This document shows, piece after piece, positions 1-9,295 of a stretch of 64,000 nucleotides of DNA. The notes below the pieces were generated by a model. The model was given only the letters and a program-made list of their open reading frames with translations, was not told the DNA's origin and did no database searches. This DNA is from an uncultured Christensenella sp. GTDB taxonomy: Bacteria; Bacillota; Clostridia; Christensenellales; CAG-917. The stretch is from NCBI GenBank assembly GCA_910584155.1, contig CAJTYG010000004.1, positions 62,001-126,000 of the forward strand, given 5' to 3'. The stretch's first letter is position 1. Each line of letters opens with the position of its first letter. A program made the position numbers and the translations under genes.

Positions 1-2239
1 ATGTTGCCGTCACGTTGCTTACGCTGCTTAAGGTGTAATTGCCGTTGTCGAGCGACATTGCTCGGTAGACGACGTCGCCGACGTCCTTTCTGTTAAGAGA
101 GCTTATGGATACGCTGACATTGCACTCGTCATCGCCGCACAGGTTTGTCACCGTTGCGCCTACCGTCTTGGGACCGCCGCTGTAGATGAGCTGCTCCTCG
201 CTTAAGCTGTCCCAACTGAGCGTAACGGGCTTCGGGCGTATCTCGAAGCTGACCGTCTTGCCGCTGCGGATATAATAGAGCTTGTCCGTCTGCTCGCCGA
301 GGGTGACGTTTGCGATATGCTGCCCTGCACCGGTGACGCTGTACATATTTTGCGTGAACTCTATAACGTCGTCGCCGATGACGTCCGAAGCGTCAAACTC
401 GCTGACGACGGACTTGCTTATTTTGTTGTAAACCTCGCCGTCGGGCAATGTCCATACGAAATTTAAGCCCTTTTTGTTTACCGTAAAGTTGAATTTGCAG
501 GTGACGGTTTTGCTAATAAGCGCAGTCACGGACGGATCGCAGGCGGTGATGCGTATTTCATACTCGCCGCTTTGCGTGGGATCGTAGCCGATAAGGTCGT
601 ATTTTGTGGTGTAGACCTTGCTGTCGGGATAATTTTCGGCATCTAACACGTTGTTGTCGGCATTGTCCAAAATGAGATAGCCGTTTTTGTAAAGCATACT
701 GTTGTATTTGATGTCGCTTTGAACGCTGAATTGCACCGACGTGTTCTCGCCGTAGGTGATGGATTTCTGCTTTTGAGGCTCCGCCTTGATGACGGGGGTG
801 TTGACGCTCCATACGGGCGATATCTCTATCGTCTGCCCTGCCTTGCCCTCGAGATACTGTCTGAAGCTATCCACACCGTTGTCGATGTAGTTGCGGTAGC
901 CGCTCGCCTGCCACGAAGCGGTGAGCCCGATACGCTTAGGAAGCGCATTGACAAAGCCCTCGACCTCGTTCATTGCGATAAACTGCGACGGCACGGTGGT
1001 CGTCCACTTGGAATCGTTGCCGTTTAAGCTCGAGAAATAAAATACCTTGCTGAAGGGCACGTAGACTTGATTTTGTTCTACTCTGATGTTCTCTTCATCG
1101 AGGATATAGCCTCCGTTGTTGGAATAGCACCACTGAAGGTCGCTGGGCTCAAGCCTGTCCGTCCTTTGGAAATACCCCTCGAAACCGCCGTACACCTTTG
1201 AGACGTCAAACGCCTCGTCCTTGCCCTGTATGACGGTGGGGATATAGACTAAATCGCTCGGGCAGTCGCCGATATAGTTGTAATTGTAAAAGGTTTCGTC
1301 CTCGTCAAGCCCGAAGGGCACTATCTTGTCCATAACGGCGCTGACTGCCTCGCTTGCGCCCGCTATGCTGTAGAATACGCTGCTGCGCACCTCGTTGACG
1401 GACTTTTTGTGCACCTGTATTTTGATTTGAGGATTTGCCTTGTTTATGACCGTATTTATATTCTCTACATTGAAGAGTTTGAAGCTTTCGCCCTCTATGA
1501 TGACGCTGTTTATCTTTCTTTCGCCAAACAGCTCCACGTCTGCGCCGACTACCGTGCGACCGTTGAAGGTTGCGGGAATTATTACCTCGTTGCCGTCACC
1601 GAGCGTGCCGCATGCGATGTAGCTGCCGTCGTCATTCTGCCTGTAGGATAGCGTGGCACGCTCGCTTGCGATGCCGCCGCCCTGCCCCATAAAGCCGTAT
1701 GCGTAGTTGAATACCAAAAATGCGATGAACAGCAAGCCGACTACCGCCGAGCATATCACGCCGTTTAAGGTGTATTTTTTGCCGTTTGTCCAACCGTTTT
1801 TTGCGATTTTGACCGCAAACAGAATGAACGCTATCTTTGCCGCCTGTATCACAGATAAGATGACCGCAGAGCTTATGGACATCACGAGCTTGCCGTCGTA
1901 TAAGAATGCGAGCACCAACGTCACGACCGTCATCACGACCGATAGCGCAAGATATATCACGAGCCATACGATAGAATACCTCTGGCGGAAGTTGATAAAC
2001 TTTGCCACTATCATAAACAGCAGGTCTAAAATCATAAGCGCAAGCGGACCTATCATATAGACAGGCTTGTTTACGGTTGCGCAAAGACATATCGCTACTG
2101 CCGCTTCGATGACGAACATTATGCCGAGCGTTATGAAGAAAAACAGCTTTCTGTCAAAAAATCGCTTGTTGGTGTCCTTGCTGTAATTTGAATTTTCACT
2201 TTCGGTGACTTCCTGCACCCAACTTATTTTTTTACTCAT
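1..2239 (-). CDS. Five-pass membrane protein with large outer Ig/MBG-like region (3' end outside window)
   Basis: At least 746 residues are encoded and no stop is reached before the left edge, so the C-terminus is missing. Five hydrophobic segments (about residues 32-56, 61-82, 88-114, 119-143 and 159-181) are followed by some 560 residues that should lie outside the cell if the N-terminus is inside. Residues just after the last segment (GTLGDGNEVIIPATFNG) resemble the entry strand of BspA-type repeats. The last visible part, with a conserved tyrosine-glycine-glycine turn and a DNGNYTL end, resembles bacterial Ig-like MBG repeats. The ATG shares one base with the stop of the upstream zinc-knuckle gene (TGATG), so the two are probably translationally coupled. 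Its role is unknown; a surface anchor or sensor for the cassette is inference. Confidence 0.75.
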   Translation of the reverse strand, partial: MSKKISWVQEVTESENSNYSKDTNKRFFDRKLFFFITLGIMFVIEAAVAICLCATVNKPVYMIGPLALMILDLLFMIVAKFINFRQRYSIVWLVIYLALSVVMTVVTLVLAFLYDGKLVMSISSAVILSVIQAAKIAFILFAVKIAKNGWTNGKKYTLNGVICSAVVGLLFIAFLVFNYAYGFMGQGGGIASERATLSYRQNDDGSYIACGTLGDGNEVIIPATFNGRTVVGADVELFGERKINSVIIEGESFKLFNVENINTVINKANPQIKIQVHKKSVNEVRSSVFYSIAGASEAVSAVMDKIVPFGLDEDETFYNYNYIGDCPSDLVYIPTVIQGKDEAFDVSKVYGGFEGYFQRTDRLEPSDLQWCYSNNGGYILDEENIRVEQNQVYVPFSKVFYFSSLNGNDSKWTTTVPSQFIAMNEVEGFVNALPKRIGLTASWQASGYRNYIDNGVDSFRQYLEGKAGQTIEISPVWSVNTPVIKAEPQKQKSITYGENTSVQFSVQSDIKYNSMLYKNGYLILDNADNNVLDAENYPDSKVYTTKYDLIGYDPTQSGEYEIRITACDPSVTALISKTVTCKFNFTVNKKGLNFVWTLPDGEVYNKISKSVVSEFDASDVIGDDVIEFTQNMYSVTGAGQHIANVTLGEQTDKLYYIRSGKTVSFEIRPKPVTLSWDSLSEEQLIYSGGPKTVGATVTNLCGDDECNVSVSISSLNRKDVGDVVYRAMSLDNGNYTLSSVSNVTAT

Positions 2240-3906
2240 CAGTCGATCTCCCAGTTCTCTTTCTCTGCGGTAGTGGCGTCGTCGCCCTTTACGATAAACT
2301 CGCCGAGTATCTTATCGAACACAAAATACAGATTGCCCGACTTGAAAACGATATATTCCTGATCCTCTACGCAGCGCCTGTCCTTGCCCTTTGTGAGCCG
2401 CTTGCCGAACGGAAGCAAATTCTGATAGCGCTTGTATAGCTTGTTTTGTGCGGCATATTCCTGCCTGTAGGCGTCGTCGGCTGCGGACAGCTCCAACCTC
2501 GAGCAAAGATGACATTCCGTCCTGTCGGGCTTTATAGTGCGTCCGCACACCGAGCAGTAGTTTTTGTCACCGTCTGAAACAAACAGCTCCTTGCCGTCAA
2601 AGCTGAGCATAGACAGTTCGTAAGCACGTCCGTCCACCTTCATATAGACCTCGCAGTAGGGGCAGTCGTCGCATTTTATCACGCTGCCGCCGTCAGCACA
2701 GGCGACCTCCAAAAAGCTGTCGCCGCATATATACGCCTCGCAGGTTGCGCCCATCTCGTGTATCAGATTGCATTTGACGTGGCGCAGGTGCTTTGAAAAC
2801 ACCTTTTCTATGGCGATATTCCTCGCCTCGTCAAGCGCAATGCCGTGCACCTTGAACACGGGCTGATTGTAACGGTCGAAATCGACGGTCACGTCAAAGC
2901 CCTCGTCGTCGGACACTACCCTGTTGTACTCGATGAGCTTTTTGCCGCAGGCGCAGTCGATGGATATGAGCTTTGCAAAGTTGTGCGCCTTAAGCTCCTT
3001 TACCGACGTGTTGCACCTGAGCAGCACCTTGTAGGTGGGCACGTTTACAAATACCTTCATAATGAGGTTGATGTCGATTGCCGAGCAGGTTATTGCGAGC
3101 ACGCCGTTGAATTGCACGTTTTCACCGAGCCTGTCGTCGAATATGCGCTGGTCTTCCTCGCCGAAAATAAGGTAGTCGAACAGATTTTCGCCGGACTTTA
3201 AAAACTCCTTTATCTTGTCGTAGACAAAGTTTCTGTCCTCGTTCCACTCGGCTATCTCATCGGCGGAAAGCGCAGCTCCCGCTTGATTTTCCTTTTGCGC
3301 AATGACGTCCGTTATTACGCTTGCGTTGTCCTTTGAAATGACTCTGAAGGATTTGTCCTCGTTGGATATCGTGAAAAAGATACGCCCCACAAGCGACACG
3401 GGATCGCCCGAAGCACTGAGCTTAAGGCAGAGGCTTGCGCCGTAAAACTTGCGCTGCTCCGAGCCCGCCTCGACGACATCCGCCTCTATGCCGAACACGT
3501 TTTTGATGAGGTTGCGTATCTGATACTTGCAGACCTCGGTGTTTTTGTCCCTTAAGACTTCCTTGTTTGTGTAGATAAGACAGGGGTGATCGTTGAAAAA
3601 TTTTTGCGGCACCCTTGTGAGCATATCCTTCCACTCGGCGTCGCCGAGCAGTCTTTCGTTGTCGGCGCCCTTGCCTCTTATCGCCTTAAACCAACTGAAG
3701 CCCTCTTTGTCGACGGTTTTCGTTTGCTGTCCGTCCGAATAAACGTCAAAATCGTCGTCGGCGCAGGTGAAGGTGATACCGCTGTCACAGACGATACATA
3801 TGTTTTGCTCGCCGTCCCTTGCTACCCTGACGCCGTTTGAGGCGCCCAGCTTGCAAAGAGCGTTGAAGGCATCTATTTCCTCTTGTGTGCGAAGAACGTA
3901 TTTCAT
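2239..3906 (-). CDS. Zinc-knuckle protein of unknown function, partner of SNF2 helicase
   Basis: A 555-residue soluble protein that I do not recognise. Cysteine pairs that could bind zinc are seen at 318-320 (CAC), 412-418 (CDDCPYC) and 451-468 (CSVC then CHLC); the N-terminal 300 residues carry no motif I can name. The start was placed at the ATG 3906 because GGAGG lies 11 nt before it; the in-frame GTG four codons upstream would sit on top of that ribosome site. The gene begins one base after the stop of the helicase gene and its own stop overlaps the next start, so all are one transcript. The shared cysteine-knuckle style with the helicase C-terminus suggests that the two proteins act together on nucleic acid or protein, but this is inference. 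Confidence 0.8.
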   Translation of the reverse strand: MKYVLRTQEEIDAFNALCKLGASNGVRVARDGEQNICIVCDSGITFTCADDDFDVYSDGQQTKTVDKEGFSWFKAIRGKGADNERLLGDAEWKDMLTRVPQKFFNDHPCLIYTNKEVLRDKNTEVCKYQIRNLIKNVFGIEADVVEAGSEQRKFYGASLCLKLSASGDPVSLVGRIFFTISNEDKSFRVISKDNASVITDVIAQKENQAGAALSADEIAEWNEDRNFVYDKIKEFLKSGENLFDYLIFGEEDQRIFDDRLGENVQFNGVLAITCSAIDINLIMKVFVNVPTYKVLLRCNTSVKELKAHNFAKLISIDCACGKKLIEYNRVVSDDEGFDVTVDFDRYNQPVFKVHGIALDEARNIAIEKVFSKHLRHVKCNLIHEMGATCEAYICGDSFLEVACADGGSVIKCDDCPYCEVYMKVDGRAYELSMLSFDGKELFVSDGDKNYCSVCGRTIKPDRTECHLCSRLELSAADDAYRQEYAAQNKLYKRYQNLLPFGKRLTKGKDRRCVEDQEYIVFKSGNLYFVFDKILGEFIVKGDDATTAEKENWEID

Positions 3907-3907
3907 A

Positions 3908-6871
3908 TCAGTTTGCACCTCCGTTGCCGTCGTCGAATATGAGCACGTTTTTGATGTCCTTTGTCGCCGCTGCGTCGTTTAAGAAATGCTCGCAGAAGCT
4001 TGCGTCGTTTTCATACAGCTCTCTGATGTAGGACTCAAAGGTGTTGTTTTCCTTTTTTTCGAGCGTGGCTGCGCCCGTATGCAGGTGCTGCCTTGCGCAC
4101 ACGGGACAGTCGGCGCCGTCATAGTTTTCATCAAAAATTATCTTGTACGGCTTTGGATTGCACTGTGCGTGCATACAGCTGCTGCACGTCGCCCAAGCGG
4201 GCTTATCAAGATTGCACTTGCAGCCCGACTTGCCGCACTCGATACATATCTTTTTAGCCTCGTTTTGCGGCAGATTGCCGTTTGCAAGCTCCTGTCTCAA
4301 CGGGCAACCGTCCTCGGACTTTGAGCAGTGCTTGATAGCGCACAGCTTTTCGCACTCGACCGTAGGCTTGCCGTCGGGCGTATACGCTGCGCTGGTGTGC
4401 TTGAGCGTCTCCTGATTGCTTGAGAAGCAGACGTAAACATAGTCGTTGCTCTCCTTGCTTTTGACACGTCTAAGACGGTGCGCAGGGTTGTTTGAGCACT
4501 GATATTCGCAGGAAAATATCTTTTCTCTGACATAGTGCTTTGTGCCGTGCGAGCCGAGCTCCTCGCCGCAGTTTGTGCACCTGAGTCCGCTGTCTGCGGG
4601 AATGGGCTTTTTTGCGCCGCAGTGCTTGCACACGAAGTTTTCGCCGACCACCGCCATATGCTCGTTTTTGCCCTTTTCGCAGCTGTCGCATACGGGAAGC
4701 AGCGACATATAGTCGCTGTCGGACACGATGGATACGCTCTTGCAGCGCAGGCACTTGAGGGCGACCATATTTTCGCTGTTGCAGCCCGAAAGTATGGAAG
4801 CATCGCCGTTTTTGTCGCTTAATATGCCGATTGAAAGATAGTAGGCAAGGCAGTAGCCGTCAAGCTCGTTCATGGAAGCGAACGAATAAATTTTGACGTC
4901 CGAATCCTGCCCGAGACGGTATACTCTGCCTATGCGCTGGTCTATCGTGAGCGGATTGATGGGCACCTCGAAGTTTAATATCGCCTGCCCGCTTTGCATA
5001 TCCTGCCCCTCGGTGCACTTGCTGCTTTCGGCAAGGAATATTGCGTCCTGTCTTTGGTTGTACTGCTCTATAGCCTCTTTAAGGTTGTACTGTCCGCCGT
5101 GTATTATACGTGCGAGGATATCGTCGCAGCCGTGCGCCCTGAGATAATCGCAAAGCCTGTTCCACGAGCTGGTTTCCTTGTCAAAGGCGTTATCCTCTAC
5201 GTCATAGTCGAAAAACACTATCAGCTTGCCTACCTCGCCGTCGGGAACGAGCGTCGTGTCCGTGCCCCTTACAAGCCCCACAAATGCGGCGCACTTTGCC
5301 TCGAATATGGCATCGCTCATCGCCGCAGGCTTGCAGACTACGGGGTTTATATGCACAAAATCGTCGTCGGACTCAAAATTGAATACGTTTAAAAGCTGAT
5401 GATAAAAGTCTCTCGTGCCCGATTTTGTAAAATATCTCGATTTTGCAAACGCCTTTGTCCCTTTGAAAAAGGCGTTGAATTGCTCGGCATTCATTCTCTT
5501 GCCGTCCATAAAAAAGTTGGAACGGGCGGGCTCCTTTGCCACCTCCATTCCCTCTAAGCCCGCAACGGGCAGGAAGAAACAGCTGTGCGCCTTTCTTGCC
5601 GAGCTGAAATTGTTTTTGTGGCGAACCATTATCGCCCGCATGACCTCGTTGGTGTAGGTGTAGTTTACCTTGTCGAGTATCTCCGCTCTCACGTCCGCCC
5701 TGCGTCTGTCGCCGAGATAGGCGTTGCGCCTCATCTTTCTGTCATACTGCGAAAGCTGCGCATAGTGACTGTATGCGATTTCGGGATAAACCCTTTCCTC
5801 GCCGTTTTCGTTTGTATACTCGAATGCGCTGAGGTATGCTCGTCTGTATCTGCTCTCGAAGTTGTCGCTGCCGACAAGCTCCTGCTCCTTTGCCTTTTCT
5901 ATGTACTCGGCTACCGTCTTTGCGCCCTTGCATACTATGTCCATATAGTGCTTGCGCTCCGCCTCGTACTGCTCCTGCTCCTTGGCGGACGGCTTGGAAC
6001 GCATGGATGCGTCGGCAAAGCACGCAGGACAGCCGCCCTTGCAGCTGATGAAATACCATAGGTCAAACATATTTTCAAGATTGCCCGAGTGCGGCGTTGC
6101 CGTGAGCAGCAGACAGTAGGGATAGTTGAACTCACGCTTTGTCTTCATCATAAGCGAAAGATAGTACATCGAACGGTTTTTCTGCCCCTTCTTTTTGGCG
6201 CAGAGGTGGTGCGCCTCGTCTACGACTATCAGATCGAAAAGATACTTTTGTGCGACCTCGAGAGGAATTGAGGCAAAATCGTCGTACAGCATTATGAATG
6301 CGCCCAGAGGATGAGATATATCCCTGCGCTTGCCCAGATGCTCTATCTTCCTGCCCGTTATCTCCATATCGCTCTTCAGCACCTGAAGCTGCCCCTCGCC
6401 CATGCCGAATTCCTTTTCAAGCACGTGCGTCCACTTGCCGAGCAACGACTCGTCCGGCACTATCACAAGCAGGTTGTTCACCTTGCCTCTTATCGCAAGC
6501 TCGCTGATGACTACGCCCGCCTCGTAGGTCTTGCCGCTGCCTACGCAGTCCGCAAGCAAGCCGAAGCCCCTCAGTCTGCTTAGAAATATCTGCGCCGCTC
6601 TCACTTGGTTTGAACGGATAACCGCTCCGTTGCCGTGCACCGCCTTGTTGCGCTTTATGCCGAAGCCGTTGGTCTTTGCCGTGCACTCGTAGTCGTGGGC
6701 GTCTATCTTGAGCATTGACAGGTCGTCGTAACGGCTGAGCGTTTCCACACTGCCGAGAGTATCCAAAAGCTCGTCCGTGAGGCGGCTGGGCGCTGCGGAC
6801 GATTTCTTTTTGTCGTCGTTTATGCTGACGTTGCCGTCAACCTTTATCGTCGTTTGTTTTTTATCTGGCAT
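3908..6871 (-). CDS. SNF2-family helicase/translocase with C-terminal zinc knuckles
   Basis: A 987-residue ATPase of helicase superfamily 2. Visible motifs are I (DCVGSGKT, 108-115), II (VVDEAHH, 216-222), III (LLTATPH, 255-261) and the fused V/VI block ending QRIGRVYRLGQ (645-655), whose form is typical of SNF2 or RapA-type double-stranded DNA translocases. From residue 700 on there are about six CxxC or CxC clusters (for example CLRC 707, CKHC 748, CTNC 765, CIEC 876, CSSC 896, CPVC 922), plus CPAC near 281 between motifs III and IV. Such a dense cysteine tail is unusual for this family and suggests DNA, RNA or protein docking. It follows the Hsp70-like gene by 14 nt and precedes the zinc-knuckle gene by 1 nt. 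The role could be defence, DNA repair or transcription recycling; sequence alone does not decide. Confidence 0.88.
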   Translation of the reverse strand: MPDKKQTTIKVDGNVSINDDKKKSSAAPSRLTDELLDTLGSVETLSRYDDLSMLKIDAHDYECTAKTNGFGIKRNKAVHGNGAVIRSNQVRAAQIFLSRLRGFGLLADCVGSGKTYEAGVVISELAIRGKVNNLLVIVPDESLLGKWTHVLEKEFGMGEGQLQVLKSDMEITGRKIEHLGKRRDISHPLGAFIMLYDDFASIPLEVAQKYLFDLIVVDEAHHLCAKKKGQKNRSMYYLSLMMKTKREFNYPYCLLLTATPHSGNLENMFDLWYFISCKGGCPACFADASMRSKPSAKEQEQYEAERKHYMDIVCKGAKTVAEYIEKAKEQELVGSDNFESRYRRAYLSAFEYTNENGEERVYPEIAYSHYAQLSQYDRKMRRNAYLGDRRRADVRAEILDKVNYTYTNEVMRAIMVRHKNNFSSARKAHSCFFLPVAGLEGMEVAKEPARSNFFMDGKRMNAEQFNAFFKGTKAFAKSRYFTKSGTRDFYHQLLNVFNFESDDDFVHINPVVCKPAAMSDAIFEAKCAAFVGLVRGTDTTLVPDGEVGKLIVFFDYDVEDNAFDKETSSWNRLCDYLRAHGCDDILARIIHGGQYNLKEAIEQYNQRQDAIFLAESSKCTEGQDMQSGQAILNFEVPINPLTIDQRIGRVYRLGQDSDVKIYSFASMNELDGYCLAYYLSIGILSDKNGDASILSGCNSENMVALKCLRCKSVSIVSDSDYMSLLPVCDSCEKGKNEHMAVVGENFVCKHCGAKKPIPADSGLRCTNCGEELGSHGTKHYVREKIFSCEYQCSNNPAHRLRRVKSKESNDYVYVCFSSNQETLKHTSAAYTPDGKPTVECEKLCAIKHCSKSEDGCPLRQELANGNLPQNEAKKICIECGKSGCKCNLDKPAWATCSSCMHAQCNPKPYKIIFDENYDGADCPVCARQHLHTGAATLEKKENNTFESYIRELYENDASFCEHFLNDAAATKDIKNVLIFDDGNGGAN

Positions 6872-6885
6872 TTTGCACCTCTAAA

Positions 6886-8826
6886 TCAATCCATTTCCAT
6901 ATTGTCGTAGGGAATGTGTACGCTCAGGTTTCTCAAAGCAAAGTCAACGTCAAGCTTGCTCATTGCAAAGGCTGTGTCGTCTTTATGCGGCTGACGTACT
7001 ACAGACCTTCTCCTCGCCTCGAGCACGCCACGCCCCTCGCAGTCGATGATGAAGCCCTCAAGACAGGGCATTCCGTTTTTGGTGTTCGGCTTATACAGAA
7101 AGTAAAAATAATTGTCCACGCCCATCTTTAACAGCGGCGATTTGCTTGGCGCTTCATCAAATATCACAAGCGCACGCTGCTCGACGACGTTGTACTGCTT
7201 CCTCGTATAGCTGTTTAAATCGAAGGTGCCGACACCCTCGTAGTCGAGCTTGTAGAAGGCGTCGTTCCATTCGTGCCGACGCAGGGCAAAGTTGTACTTT
7301 GCGGGAATATTGAACGGGCAAAGCTTTGTGTCGTTTTCGATAAGCTCGCCCTTGAGAGGAATTTCCTCGCCCTTTTTGATGATGATAGAACACCTCGTTT
7401 CGTTGTTGACCGCCGTGCCGTACGCCTTTGTGGTGACTATCTTGAATTTGTATTTGCCCACCGCAAACAGCGCTGCGCCTATCGCCGTCGCATAGGACGG
7501 CTTACATACCGCAACCTCATAGCCCTTTGCGCTGTCGATGGGGCTGAAGTCGATATACTTTATCTTTCTCGTGCAAAACTCCTCGCTGAGCTTGCGCTTT
7601 ATGAACGCCTCGAGACCGTAGGTGTCCGAGCCGCCGCCCGCAAACAGCAGAGTGTCTATTTTGTTTGCGTCGTTGGTGCAGCTTAAAAGCAGCTTGGATT
7701 TCACAAAATTCCAAAGCTTTTCAAAGACGGGCTTCGCTCTTTCGGCAAAACGCTCCTTCTTAATAAACACGGGCACGGTCATCTCACGCATTACGTTAAA
7801 CTCAACGCCGACGTCCTTTCTTGCCTCGTAATATTCGCCGTGACTGAATATGGACTTGCCCGCCTTGATGTCCTGCATGGTCATAAACTGCGCATAATAC
7901 GAGCCCCTCTCGCCCTGCATCTGGTCGCCCTTACTGCCGAACGGCGGAATTGCGCCCGACTCCTCTGTGAGAATGTCGTTTATCACCAAATCGAAATCGT
8001 GTCCGCCTATCCTGATGGGGGCGTTGCATATCTCGTTTGCGGACATACCGTTGCTTGACGAATAGGCTACGTCCGCCTTGAGCCTGTAGGTGTAGATGTT
8101 GTTTTCGTCTATTTTGGCTCTGACGACCGAGGTTTCGTTGCCGCCTACGTTGAAGATGAGCACGTTTTTGGGCTTTTTGACGTCGATGAGGTCATATTCT
8201 CTTGCCGCTGCACCTACCGCCTTGCTCGCAGAAATGAGCTTTGGATCCTCGTCGGTGCCCGTCGCAAATCTGACTAAGCTCATAAGCTCCCTGATGTAGT
8301 CGAGCGACGAGTTGCTGGGATACACCAAAACGTACTTGTAGTCGAGCGTGTAGCCCGCAAGCTCCTCTTTGTCTTTTAAGACCTTGTTTGCCTGCGCCTT
8401 GATTTTGTCGCAGTAGGTCTTTAAAAACATTTTGCAGACCGTCTGCGGAGTGTCGCCACTTGCCTCGAAGCACATCTTTGCCTTTATCATCTGCTCGAAC
8501 GAGCCCTCCTCCTGCACGGGCGGAAAATAAAAGTTTCTGAAAAGATGCTTACCGTCGTAATAGTGATTGATATCCTTGGTGTGAAATAAATCCAAAAGCT
8601 CCCGTATCATAACGAGATATCTGAAATTGTCCCTTGCTGCGGTGTAAACGTCTCTGCCGAATTTCCAACAGTTTTTTTGCGGATCGTAATACGCCATAGA
8701 AAGAAAATCAGTGCCGTTTATCTGAAGCCTGTCCTGAAAATATTTGCCGCCTACCTTGTAGGCATATGCGGATTTTGTAACGTCGGAACCGATGTCGATG
8801 GATATATAGACGTTGATCGCTGCCAT
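6886..8826 (-). CDS. Divergent Hsp70/actin-fold ATPase
   Basis: A 646-residue protein with the Hsp70 layout. Phosphate 1 is IDIGSDVTK (10-18), phosphate 2 is FNVGGNETS (225-233), the Hsp70-type IGGHDFDLVI block is at 273-282, the adenosine motif is FAGGGSDTYG (395-404) and a PSYATAIGAALFA helix is at 443-455. The segment after it (CSIIIKKGEEIPLKG, 479-493) recalls the first strands of an Hsp70 substrate-binding domain. In phosphate 2 the usual acidic residue is Asn226, so hydrolysis may differ from DnaK. The ATG at 8826 was chosen over an upstream in-frame codon because GGGGAGGT stands just before it. It is the first gene of the cassette and has its own promoter. No DnaJ or GrpE neighbour is present, so it is not the housekeeping chaperone. 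Confidence 0.85.
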   Translation of the reverse strand: MAAINVYISIDIGSDVTKSAYAYKVGGKYFQDRLQINGTDFLSMAYYDPQKNCWKFGRDVYTAARDNFRYLVMIRELLDLFHTKDINHYYDGKHLFRNFYFPPVQEEGSFEQMIKAKMCFEASGDTPQTVCKMFLKTYCDKIKAQANKVLKDKEELAGYTLDYKYVLVYPSNSSLDYIRELMSLVRFATGTDEDPKLISASKAVGAAAREYDLIDVKKPKNVLIFNVGGNETSVVRAKIDENNIYTYRLKADVAYSSSNGMSANEICNAPIRIGGHDFDLVINDILTEESGAIPPFGSKGDQMQGERGSYYAQFMTMQDIKAGKSIFSHGEYYEARKDVGVEFNVMREMTVPVFIKKERFAERAKPVFEKLWNFVKSKLLLSCTNDANKIDTLLFAGGGSDTYGLEAFIKRKLSEEFCTRKIKYIDFSPIDSAKGYEVAVCKPSYATAIGAALFAVGKYKFKIVTTKAYGTAVNNETRCSIIIKKGEEIPLKGELIENDTKLCPFNIPAKYNFALRRHEWNDAFYKLDYEGVGTFDLNSYTRKQYNVVEQRALVIFDEAPSKSPLLKMGVDNYFYFLYKPNTKNGMPCLEGFIIDCEGRGVLEARRRSVVRQPHKDDTAFAMSKLDVDFALRNLSVHIPYDNMEMD

Positions 8827-8932
8827 GCTACCTCCCCTTAGCGCCGATACGCAGGCTGAAAGCAAGCGAAATAATTTGAAACTGCGTGTCGATGTATGCA
8901 AATTTTTGTGCGATTATATAATAATTTATATT

Positions 8933-8961
8933 ATTATATATAATTTTGCAGGCATAGTCAA
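8933..8961 (-). promoter_or_regulatory. Sigma-A promoter of the Hsp70-SNF2 cassette
   Basis: Read on the minus strand: -35 TTGACT (8961-8956), a 17-nt spacer, -10 TATAAT (8938-8933). The predicted leader is about 100 nt. Confidence 0.75.
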
Positions 8962-9035
8962 CAGTAAATAATTGTCATTTGCTATTTTAAGAGTATTTTT
9001 CACTTCTTTGCAAAAGCAGACAACACGTTTGCTGT

Positions 9036-9163
9036 CGGCTTTTTTACACAAAATATGACAAAAAAAGACAGTGGGTTGCGGCTTTTTTGCACGAAATAAA
9101 CCAAAAAAGGCAGCGGGTTGCGGCTTTTTTGTACGAAATAAAACAAAAAAAGACAGCGTTTTG
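9036..9163. repeat. Three tandem 42-43 bp repeats
   Basis: Copies start at 9036, 9079 and 9121. Each opens with CGGCTTTTTT and contains an A-run followed by a GACAG or GGCAG block. The last copy flows into the terminator hairpin, so the array looks like repeated duplication of a terminator half. The stretch 8827-9293 (467 bp) holds no gene: only the cassette promoter, this array, the terminator and the 33-bp repeats. Confidence 0.75.
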
Positions 9164-9175
9164 TGCTGTCTTTTT
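9147..9175. terminator. Bidirectional terminator after the ribosomal superoperon
   Basis: Stem AAAAAGACAGC (9147-9157) pairs with GCTGTCTTTTT (9165-9175) around a 7-nt loop. The minus-strand reading ends in a long T-run, as expected for rplQ-end termination. Confidence 0.8.
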
Positions 9176-9193
9176 AGCGTTTTTAGGTTATCT

Positions 9194-9295
9194 AAACGAG
9201 TAAATTGCGCTTCGCCTGTTTGTAATACAAACGAGCGAATTTTACTTCGCCCGTCGATTTCAAACGGTTGAATTTTGCCTGCCGAGCCGATTTTT
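9194..9295. repeat. Three degenerate 33-35 bp repeats next to rplQ
   Basis: Copies begin at 9194, 9229 and 9262 with AAACGAG or AAACGG and carry a GAATTTT-TTCGCC core. They are clearly diverged, lie between the rplQ stop and the terminator and would be in the 3' UTR of the superoperon. Confidence 0.6.

Noticed and set aside
9036..9295. CRISPR array
   Set aside because: Units are directly adjacent without unique spacers, and no cas gene is in the window.
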